A DNA stretch of 18,652 nt from JAPXSY01 sp034003585 (GTDB lineage: Bacteria; Verrucomicrobiota; Kiritimatiellia; RFP12; UBA1067): contig JAVEYH010000067.1 of NCBI GenBank assembly GCA_034003585.1, positions 1 through 18,652 on the forward strand, written 5' to 3'. The number at the start of each line of letters is the position of its first letter. Within the stretch, counting starts at the first letter, position 1. Positions 11,582 through 18,652 of the stretch are shown piece after piece. Made by a program: the position numbers and the translations under genes. The notes below the pieces were generated by a model. The model worked only from the letters and a program-made list of their open reading frames with translations, searched no databases and was not told the DNA's origin.

Positions 11582-14500
11582 TCACTCCAGCGGCACGCGG
11601 AACCGCACGCGCGTGCCCGCGCCCGGCGCGCTTTCGATGCGCATCTCCCCGCCCGCCTCGCGCATGCGCCGCGCCATGTTGCCCAATCCATCGTGCCCCA
11701 CCCCCGCGGGCGCGGCCGGGTCAAACCCGACGCCGTCGTCCTCCACGCGCACCTCCAGCACCGCGCCGTCCAGACGCATCGCGATCCGCACCTGTTTCGC
11801 GGACGCGTGCTTGAGCACATTGCCGACCGCCTCACGCACGGCGAGCAGCAGATGGTGCCGGGTCTTGGAGGCGATCGGACGCTCCACCAGCTCCGCGGGC
11901 CGCGTGAAATGGAACCGCAGCCCGGAGTTCCCCAGAAAATACTCGGTGTACTGCTCGAAATAACTGAGGAACGGCTCCCAGCCGTCATTGGCGGGATTCA
12001 CCGCCCAGACCGTTTCGTCCACATTGCGGGCCAGCTCGTTGGCCACCTCGTAGATCTGGTCCAGCCGCTTGTGGACCTCTCCCTTCCCGACATCATTGTG
12101 CGCCAGCTCGCTGAGCGTGGCCACCACCGAAAGCCCGTTGCCGAGATCGTCGTGGATGTCGCGCGAAATGCGCGCGCGCTCCAGCGCCAGCGCCTCCTCG
12201 CGTTTGAGAATCGCCATCTGCAACTGGTACCGGTGCCACAGGATCCAGCGCGCGATCAGAAAAACCCCCGCGGCCAGCGCCAGCGCCAGGCCCAGATAGA
12301 ACCAGGCGGTCTGCCAGAAAAACGCCCGCACCTCAAACGCCAGCGCCGCCCCATTCAGGTTCCAGATGCCGCCCGCCTCGGCCACGACCTTCAGGGTGTA
12401 GCGCCCGGGCGGCAGCCACTCGAAAACCGCCTGCTGCTCGGCCTGCACCGGCGACCACGCCATGCGGAGCCCGTTAATCCGGTAACGGAAACGCGCGGAG
12501 TCCGCCGCCCCCGGCGAGAGGGCCGCGAAATGGAACACCACATTGCGCGCGCCGGGCGCGAAAACCGCTGTCCGCGACTCGCCCGCCAAGTTGTTCAGGA
12601 CCTCCCGGCCGTTCACCAACACCCGTTCGACCGCCACCGTCGGCGGCTGACCGGAAAACCCGACTTTCCGCGGATCCACCACCGCGACGCCGTTCTCACA
12701 GGGAAACCAGAGACGGCCGGTTTCCGCGACGCCCCGTGACAGCACCCCGCCCATGCAGCGCTCGCCGGGCATGCCGTCCGATACGCCCACGTGCAGCAGC
12801 CGGACCGCGACCGTCTCGGCCCGGCCGCCGGCCTGCGCCAGCCGCGCCAGATCTTCGATCACCACGCCGAGCAGGCCGCGCGTGGTGCCCAGCCAGAGCC
12901 GGCCGGCCGCGTCTTCCGAAATCTGCAGCACCGCGTCGCCGAACAAGCCGGTCTGGCGCCCCAGCGGAATCAGCGCCTGCGGCGTGAGCAGAAAGAGCCC
13001 CGCCGTGGTCCCCACCCAGAACTGTCCCCGCGTGTCGCGGTACGTCACCCGCGGATACCCCTCCAGCCCGGCCTCGCGTCCGATCATCTCGCGGGGGCCG
13101 TCGCGGCGGAGGCAGACCAGTCCCGCGCCCTCGCCGCAAATCCACAGCGCGCCGTCCCGGTCGCGGTACAGGGCGTACACCGGTTCCGCGAACGGCGCGC
13201 CGCGGATCACGGCCTGCTCCAGTTCCCCGGCTTCGTTGATCCGCATCAGCCCCTGCGGCGTGCCGGCCAGAATCCCGTGTTCCGCATCCTCCATCAGCGT
13301 GTACACCGTATGCGCCGCCGGCATGCTGTAATCGCGCTGCGGCACCAGCGTGAGACTGCCCTGCTGATACAGGAAGAGCCCGCCGCCGAGCGTGCCGAGC
13401 CAGACGCGGCCCGCGCCGTCCTGCAGCAGGGCGCTCACCGGCACATCCGCATCCAGATAGACGGTCTGGAGCAAACGCCCCTCCCGCGCCGTCAGTCGCG
13501 CGGCGCGCCCTTTAAACCCGACCCAGGCGCCTCCCTCGGGCGTGCGCCACAACCCGTAGGACGTGCCCGTTGTGGCCGTGCCCTCCGCCCGCAGCGACTC
13601 CACGCTCTTTTTCCGGATGCGCAGCAATCCGCCGTCGCAGGCGGCCCACAGGGTGCCGTCCCGATCCTCGATCAGCGTGTTGACGGAGAGGCTCCCGGGC
13701 GTGTCCTGTTCGGCCAGCCGCCGCCAGATGCCGGCTTCCCAGCGGAACATGCCCGTGGGGTTGCCGATCCAGAGCGAGCCGTCGGACGCCTCGAGCATGA
13801 CCGTGGCCATGCCCGCGTTTTCGGGGAACCCGATCGGCGTCCAGATGCTCTTCTCGCGGTAGGCGACCCCGTTTGAGCCGTGTACCCACAAGCGGCCGGA
13901 GCGCCCCGCGTGAACCCCGTCCGCCGCCTCCACCAGAAAGTCCGGCAGCCGCATACTCTGATCGTCGAACCGGCCCGCACGGTATTCCACCAGCCCGTTC
14001 CACGCAGTCATCCAGATGCTGCCCGAACCGTCCGCGTCCGCATCGGTCACCGCGCCCAGGGTCGCGCGGTCATCCGGCGGCACCGGACACACCTGCGCCA
14101 TGAACTGCGTGGTGAGGTCATCCGCGGCGGTCACGGCTTCAAGCAGACCCCGTTCCGCAACCGCGCGCACCACCCCGTCCGGCGTCTCGATCATGCCGAG
14201 GATACGCCCCACCGTTCCGGCAGCCGCGTCCGCAGGCCACATCTGCCACCGGCCCTCCCGGTAACAGGCTACCCCCGAAGGCCCGTACACCCAAACCCCC
14301 ATGGCGCGGCCGCAGAACACCCCGCCGAACCCGCCGGTCCGCCGCCGCACCTCCTCCGGAACCGGCACCTCCGCAAAGTGCACCCCGTTGAACCGGATCA
14401 GTTGCGCGCCGGTCACCAGCCAGAGATACCCGTCCGACGCCTGCGACACGCCGACCACCGGCGAACCGGGCAGCCGGTCCTCCACGGTCCAGAGTTTCAG

Positions 14501-14602
14501 CGCGTACGCCTCGGTCACCGCGTTCTTGGCGTGGAGAAACCCGCCGCAAGGCAGCAGCGCCGCGAGGACCGGCACACACAGGATTCGGATGTGACCGCGC
14601 AT
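11582..14602 (-). CDS. Large sensor histidine kinase with periplasmic beta-propeller (Reg_prop), Y_Y_Y domain and HisKA_3-type kinase
   Basis: About 1006 residues from ATG 14602, which has AGGG 6 nt upstream; a GTG at 14614 overlapping the dus stop is the alternative. A signal peptide (VPVLAALLPCGGFLHA) is followed by roughly ten Reg_prop-type repeats with the DGxLWxGTxxGL pattern, for example DGSLWIGNPTGMFRWEAGIW and AGRLWLGTTRGLL. A Y_Y_Y domain follows (FRYRINGLRMAWSP, LPPGRYTLKVVAEAGG), then one transmembrane helix. The cytoplasmic part has the phosphoacceptor His at about residue 817 in ERARISRDIHDDLGNGL. The ATPase shows an N-box EAVGNVLKHA and G-boxes EDDGVGFD and GHDGLGN. The layout is like hybrid polysaccharide sensors but with no fused receiver or DNA-binding domain. 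No response regulator is adjacent, so its partner and ligand are unknown. Confidence 0.92.
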   Translation of the reverse strand: MRGHIRILCVPVLAALLPCGGFLHAKNAVTEAYALKLWTVEDRLPGSPVVGVSQASDGYLWLVTGAQLIRFNGVHFAEVPVPEEVRRRTGGFGGVFCGRAMGVWVYGPSGVACYREGRWQMWPADAAAGTVGRILGMIETPDGVVRAVAERGLLEAVTAADDLTTQFMAQVCPVPPDDRATLGAVTDADADGSGSIWMTAWNGLVEYRAGRFDDQSMRLPDFLVEAADGVHAGRSGRLWVHGSNGVAYREKSIWTPIGFPENAGMATVMLEASDGSLWIGNPTGMFRWEAGIWRRLAEQDTPGSLSVNTLIEDRDGTLWAACDGGLLRIRKKSVESLRAEGTATTGTSYGLWRTPEGGAWVGFKGRAARLTAREGRLLQTVYLDADVPVSALLQDGAGRVWLGTLGGGLFLYQQGSLTLVPQRDYSMPAAHTVYTLMEDAEHGILAGTPQGLMRINEAGELEQAVIRGAPFAEPVYALYRDRDGALWICGEGAGLVCLRRDGPREMIGREAGLEGYPRVTYRDTRGQFWVGTTAGLFLLTPQALIPLGRQTGLFGDAVLQISEDAAGRLWLGTTRGLLGVVIEDLARLAQAGGRAETVAVRLLHVGVSDGMPGERCMGGVLSRGVAETGRLWFPCENGVAVVDPRKVGFSGQPPTVAVERVLVNGREVLNNLAGESRTAVFAPGARNVVFHFAALSPGAADSARFRYRINGLRMAWSPVQAEQQAVFEWLPPGRYTLKVVAEAGGIWNLNGAALAFEVRAFFWQTAWFYLGLALALAAGVFLIARWILWHRYQLQMAILKREEALALERARISRDIHDDLGNGLSVVATLSELAHNDVGKGEVHKRLDQIYEVANELARNVDETVWAVNPANDGWEPFLSYFEQYTEYFLGNSGLRFHFTRPAELVERPIASKTRHHLLLAVREAVGNVLKHASAKQVRIAMRLDGAVLEVRVEDDGVGFDPAAPAGVGHDGLGNMARRMREAGGEMRIESAPGAGTRVRFRVPLE

Positions 14603-14610
14603 GATTGCCC

Positions 14611-15624
14611 TCACGCCTCCCCGTTTGCCGGGCCGAACCCGTTCCGATCCGCCTCCTCAACAAACCCCGGAAAGGCCCGGCCGAACGTCTCCTCCACCGC
14701 CCGGCGATACTCCTCCACCGTGCGGCAGACCCGCACCCGTTTCCAGACGCGCCCGCCGTCCGCGAGCGACCGGTGCAGATACCCCCACAGCTCTTTCATG
14801 CGCCCGAGCACCGACGCCGGCCCGTGCAGCTCCTTCAGGCAGACCTCCAAGTACTCATCGAGAAATCCCTTGAGCCGCGCCGCGTCGCGGGGCGGCGGCG
14901 CCCCGGCGGCGAGGCGGCCGAAAACAAACGGGTCGACCGCGGCCCCGCGGCCGATCATCCAGCGCGTGACCTCCGGAAACCGCGCCTTGAGCAGCAGGAA
15001 ATCGGCGCGCGTGCACAGATCGCCATTGTAAACCACCGGATGCCGGCACGCGCGCCGCGCCGCGTCAAACGCCTCCAGGTCCACGCGGCCCGCATACATC
15101 TGCCGCGCGGTGCGCGCGTGAATCGTCACTTCGCGCAACGGAAAGGCGTTGATCACCTCCATCCGTTCCAGCAGCAGTTCCGGCCGGTCGATGCCCAGCC
15201 GGACTTTGACCGAAAACCCCTGCGGCATTTCCCCGCAGCCCGCCTCCAGCATGCGCGCGAAGGCCGCGGCGTCCCGCATCAGCCCCGCGCCGCGCCCTTT
15301 CTTGACGATGAACGGATACGGGCAGCCCGCGTTGAGGTCCGCGCCGTCATAGCCCATGTCCAGGAACGCCCGCAGCAGCGTGCGCAACTGGGCCGGGTCC
15401 TTGCCGATCACCTGCGGCGTCACCGGCACCGCCTGCCCTTGAGCGGGATCGATATCCTTGAGCAGCAGCGGCTTGATTTTCTCGCCCGCAAAGGTCGGGA
15501 TGAACGGCGCGACCGCGCGGTCCGGCGGGGGGAACCAGCGCGCGTGCAGCGTACGGAAGGCCCGCACCGTGACGCCGCGCAGCGGCGCAAGGCAGAACGT
15601 GTCGCTGGGAACCGTGTCAGGCAT
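14611..15624 (-). CDS. dus: tRNA-dihydrouridine synthase family protein
   Basis: 337 residues from ATG 15624; a TTG at 15642 is also in frame. The TIM-barrel FMN enzyme signatures run in order: LAPLRGVT (start of barrel), PQVIGKDPAQL, GYDGADLNAGCPYP with the catalytic Cys at about 101, SVKVRLGIDRPE, TIHARTARQMYAG, VVYNGDL and WMIGRGAAVDPF. These enzymes reduce specific uridines in the tRNA D-loop using FMN and NADPH. The usual HGRT is HART here, and the usual NMGCP is NAGCP. Both are seen in divergent Dus groups, so the exact uridine specificity cannot be assigned. It is the first gene of the minus-strand operon, with the sensor kinase starting at its stop. No clear ribosome site precedes the ATG. 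Confidence 0.93.
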   Translation of the reverse strand: MPDTVPSDTFCLAPLRGVTVRAFRTLHARWFPPPDRAVAPFIPTFAGEKIKPLLLKDIDPAQGQAVPVTPQVIGKDPAQLRTLLRAFLDMGYDGADLNAGCPYPFIVKKGRGAGLMRDAAAFARMLEAGCGEMPQGFSVKVRLGIDRPELLLERMEVINAFPLREVTIHARTARQMYAGRVDLEAFDAARRACRHPVVYNGDLCTRADFLLLKARFPEVTRWMIGRGAAVDPFVFGRLAAGAPPPRDAARLKGFLDEYLEVCLKELHGPASVLGRMKELWGYLHRSLADGGRVWKRVRVCRTVEEYRRAVEETFGRAFPGFVEEADRNGFGPANGEA

Positions 15625-15712
15625 CGGCGGTAACGGTACCAAACCCGGACTGCGGCTTCAAGGCAACTGGCTCAAGCGGAGCTTTCGAGCCCGCCTCCCG
15701 ATCTTCCCGTTT

Positions 15713-15740
15713 GAGTGCCGCGTGCCGAGTGTCGAGCGTC
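15713..15740. repeat. Short tandem repeat, four heptamers
   Basis: GAGTGCC, GCGTGCC, GAGTGTC and GAGCGTC follow each other without gaps, each one or two changes from GAGTGYC. The last unit runs into an inverted copy (GACAC...). It is noncoding. Confidence 0.6.
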
Positions 15741-15864
15741 GACACCGACACTGAAGGCCCGACAGCCGCAGTATGCCGCAGGGAACCTATCCCTTCGCGG
15801 CTACTAAATCGTTTCGTGGTTCCCTTCGGCGTCGGGGTCGCTATCGAATCCCGGCGCATTTCAT

Positions 15865-15894
15865 CGATTTCGATCCCGATAACGATAGCGATTT
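15865..15894. repeat. Short tandem repeat, five CGATNN hexamers
   Basis: CGATTT, CGATCC, CGATAA, CGATAG and CGATTT are consecutive, with CGAT fixed and the last two bases free. A loose further match (TATCGAATC) lies about 20 bp upstream. Confidence 0.7.
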
Positions 15895-15941
15895 CGGGGA
15901 AAATGCCATAACGAGAAGTGCAAGGCTCTCCCGGTTTCCGC

Positions 15942-15970
15942 TTGCGCCGTGCGCGGGTTTTGGTTATGTT
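15942..15970 (+). promoter_or_regulatory. Weak candidate promoter of trpB
   Basis: TTGCGC (15942-15947) and TATGTT (15965-15970) with a 17-nt spacer lie about 60 nt upstream of the trpB ATG. The match to consensus is moderate. Confidence 0.3.
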
Positions 15971-15971
15971 T

Positions 15972-16020
15972 GTTTCTTTTAACAGAAACGATTGGCCCGG
16001 ACACCGGGCCTTTACCCGGG
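15972..16020 (+). promoter_or_regulatory. trpB leader with two hairpins and possible ribosome-site sequestration
   Basis: GTTTCT/AGAAAC (15972-15989) forms a 6-bp stem. GGCCCGG (15994-16000) pairs with CCGGGCC (16004-16010) around ACA, followed by TTT. The following ACCCGGGAG contains the ribosome site GGGAG, and its CCCGGG could pair instead with the earlier CCCGG/CCGGG arms. Two mutually exclusive folds are therefore possible, one hiding the ribosome site. No leader peptide rich in Trp codons is evident. Confidence 0.4.
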
Positions 16021-16028
16021 AGACGCTG

Positions 16029-17240
<1,212 letters not shown>

Positions 17241-17283
17241 GCCTGACCTTTAGAGCTTTTTCGCAAAAGGTGTAACCGTTCCG

Positions 17284-17327
17284 GGACGCCTCCCCGAGGC
17301 GTCCGCGGACGGTTCGGGGAACCGTCC
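17284..17327. repeat. REP-like double palindrome between convergent trpB and trkH; possible bidirectional terminator
   Basis: Two perfect 9-bp stems with three-base loops stand 2 nt apart: GGACGCCTC/GAGGCGTCC (17284-17304) and GGACGGTTC/GAACCGTCC (17307-17327). The second one, read on the minus strand with its flank, begins GGTAGGGACGG. That shares the GTAGGG-R-CGG head with the RAYT palindromes. A further inverted pair ACCTTT/AAAGGT lies just before, around 17246-17271. Confidence 0.75.
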
Positions 17328-17350
17328 CTACCGGCAATCGGACCTCGACG

Positions 17351-18652
17351 CTACCGCCGCCAGCAACTGGGGAAGAGCAGAACCAGCACGGTGTAGAGTT
17401 CGAGGCGCCCAAGCAGCATGCAGACGGTCAGCACCCCCTGCCCGGCCAGCGGGATCGCCGCGTAGTTGCGGACTGGGCCGACCGCACTGAGCCCCGGACC
17501 GACATTGCTGAGCGAGGCGATCACGGAGGTTGTGGCCGTCTCAAGGTCCGGCGTGAAGAAGGTCATCAGGAACGAACCCAGCGCGAAGATCACGAAATAA
17601 ATGACCACGAACGCCGACACGTGCAGCACCAGGTCCGAGTCCACCGGTCTGGGACCGAGCTTCACCTGAATCGCCGCCGCCGGACGCATGAAGAGCCGGG
17701 TCTCGCGCAGGATCTTCTTGAAGACGATCATCACGCGGACCACCTTGATGCCCCCGCCCGTGGAGCCGGCGCAGGCGCCCGTGAGCATCATGAACACCAG
17801 CAGCAGGCGCGACGCGCCCGGCCAACGGTCGAAGTCGGCCGTGCAGAATCCGGTGGAGGTCAGAATCGAGGTTCCGGAAAAGAACGCGTCGCGCAGACAG
17901 CGCGTGAACGCGCCATACCCCGCGACCCAGATGTTGACGGTCAGGAAGAGGCAGCACCCCACCAGGAACAGAAAATAGGCGCGGCATTCCGGATCGCGGA
18001 CATAGCGGCCCGGCCGGCCGATGAGCGCGAAATGGTGCAGGGAAAAGTTGATGCCGGCCAGAAACATGAAGACCGTGATGATCGTATCCACCGCCGCGCT
18101 GTCATAGGCCGCCACGCTGGCGGTGCGCGTCGAGAACCCACCCGTCGCGACGGTCGCGAAACTGTGGCACACGGAATCGAACCACCCCATGCCGCCGACC
18201 CCCTTCAGCAGCACCGTCTGCGCGACCGTCAGCAGCAGATACACCGCCCACAGCAGTTTGGCGGTGGTGGCGATGTGCGGGGTCAGACGGTCCTTGAACG
18301 GCCCGGGCATCTCGGCGCGGTAAAGCTGCATGCCGCCCACCCCGAGAAAAGGCAGGATCGCCACGCAGAGCACCAGCACGCCCATGCCCCCGAGCCAGTG
18401 CGTCAGCGCGCGCCAGAACAGGATCCCGCGCGGCAGGCTCTCAAGATTGTCCAGCACCGACGCGCCGGTGGTGGTGAAACCCGAAACCGTCTCGAACAGC
18501 GCCGGGACCGGATGCGCGATCACGCCCGTGAACAGATACGGCAGCGCGCCGAACAGGGCCGCCGACAGCCAGCCGAGGGTCACCACCGCAAACCCGTCCC
18601 GCCGGCCGAGATTGAGGTCGCCGCGCGTCAGCGCCCCCGCCGCCAGCGAAAC
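17351..18652 (-). CDS. trkH: TrkH/KtrB-type potassium transporter, N-terminus beyond the right edge
   Basis: 433 codons are present and the frame stays open to the window edge (the first visible residues are VSLAAGALTRGDLNLGRRDG), so only about 50 N-terminal residues are missing. The four selectivity-filter repeats of the Trk family are visible in order: TVSGFTTTGASVL, SFATVATGGFSTRT, GTSILTSTGFCTADF and SLSNVGPGLSAVGP. Each is flanked by paired transmembrane helices, and GACAGSTGGGIKVVR and a C-terminal LGRLELYTVLVLLFPSCWRR are also typical. TrkH moves K+ (with Na+ or H+) across the inner membrane and is gated by the cytoplasmic protein TrkA. A trkA gene, if linked, would be outside the window. 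It ends 110 nt from the convergent trpB stop. Confidence 0.95.
   Translation of the reverse strand, partial: VSLAAGALTRGDLNLGRRDGFAVVTLGWLSAALFGALPYLFTGVIAHPVPALFETVSGFTTTGASVLDNLESLPRGILFWRALTHWLGGMGVLVLCVAILPFLGVGGMQLYRAEMPGPFKDRLTPHIATTAKLLWAVYLLLTVAQTVLLKGVGGMGWFDSVCHSFATVATGGFSTRTASVAAYDSAAVDTIITVFMFLAGINFSLHHFALIGRPGRYVRDPECRAYFLFLVGCCLFLTVNIWVAGYGAFTRCLRDAFFSGTSILTSTGFCTADFDRWPGASRLLLVFMMLTGACAGSTGGGIKVVRVMIVFKKILRETRLFMRPAAAIQVKLGPRPVDSDLVLHVSAFVVIYFVIFALGSFLMTFFTPDLETATTSVIASLSNVGPGLSAVGPVRNYAAIPLAGQGVLTVCMLLGRLELYTVLVLLFPSCWRR

Larger units (their letters stand above)
15625..16028. other. Divergent intergenic region between dus and trpB with repeats and hairpins
   Basis: These 404 bp contain no convincing gene; frames crossing it on either strand are low-complexity. 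It holds a hairpin at 15669-15691 (GGCTC AAGC / GCTT GAGCC), four GAGTGYC-like heptamers at 15713-15740, and an inverted repeat GTGTCG/CGACAC at 15729-15745. Further along are a 7-bp inverted repeat GGGAACC (15781) / GGTTCCC (15818), five CGATNN hexamers at 15865-15894, and the trpB promoter and leader from about 15942. Confidence 0.7.

Noticed and set aside
10886..15633. Long plus-strand open frames opposite the AlkD-like, kinase and dus genes
   Set aside because: Arg/His/Pro-rich shadow translations. The minus-strand genes have catalytic motifs and tight operon spacing.
15918..16028. Upstream GTG start for trpB at 15918
   Set aside because: The extra residues are encoded by hairpin-forming leader DNA and are not TrpB-like. 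The ATG at 16029 has GGGAG at normal spacing.

Overview
The window is GC-rich and gene-dense and probably comes from the PVC group of bacteria, most likely Verrucomicrobiota or Kiritimatiellota. The main evidence is a five-gene minus-strand block (positions 1 to 4850). In order and in protein features it matches the Akkermansia locus Amuc_1102-1101-1100-1099-1098, a type IV pilus-like locus: an exported pilus-locus protein, a PilM-PilN fusion, an Amuc_1100-like membrane protein, a membrane protein with a cysteine cluster and calcium loops, and the first 116 codons of an exported Ala/Pro-repeat protein at the position of the secretin. The lineage assignment is inference; no rRNA or tRNA gene is present.

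Layout. (1) 1-4850, minus: the pilus-like operon, with an internal promoter candidate before the last gene. (2) 4851-5301: a divergent regulatory region. (3) 5302-7898, plus: rpsO and pnp in the common bacterial arrangement, with GC hairpins between them and a clear intrinsic terminator after pnp. (4) 7899-10348, plus: an accessory island. It holds a scrambled remnant of a type I restriction-modification system (HsdS N-terminus joined out of frame to the HsdM C-terminus), a RhuM-Fic protein, and a REP-associated tyrosine transposase (RAYT) with a C-terminal domain that looks DprA/SLOG-like. The RAYT gene carries several REP-type palindromes inside its own reading frame. (5) 10345-10869, plus: ruvC, whose start overlaps the RAYT stop. 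(6) 10814-15624, minus: a tight dus - sensor kinase - AlkD-like operon whose last gene overlaps the ruvC 3' end tail to tail. (7) 15625-16028: an intergenic region with short-period repeats and a trpB leader that can form hairpins. (8) 16029-17240, plus: trpB without trpA in the window. (9) 17284-17327: a double palindrome between convergent genes, with the same head as the RAYT repeats. (10) 17351-18652, minus: a TrkH-type potassium transporter running off the right edge.

How the parts fit. The pilus-like block should form an envelope-spanning complex. rpsO-pnp, ruvC, dus and the AlkD-like gene are housekeeping RNA and DNA maintenance functions. The 7.9-10.3 kb island appears to be a defence/mobile insertion that now reads directly into ruvC. 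The most unusual observations are the REP palindromes translated in frame within a RAYT-SLOG-like fusion and the rearranged HsdS/HsdM scar beside an intact RhuM-Fic gene.
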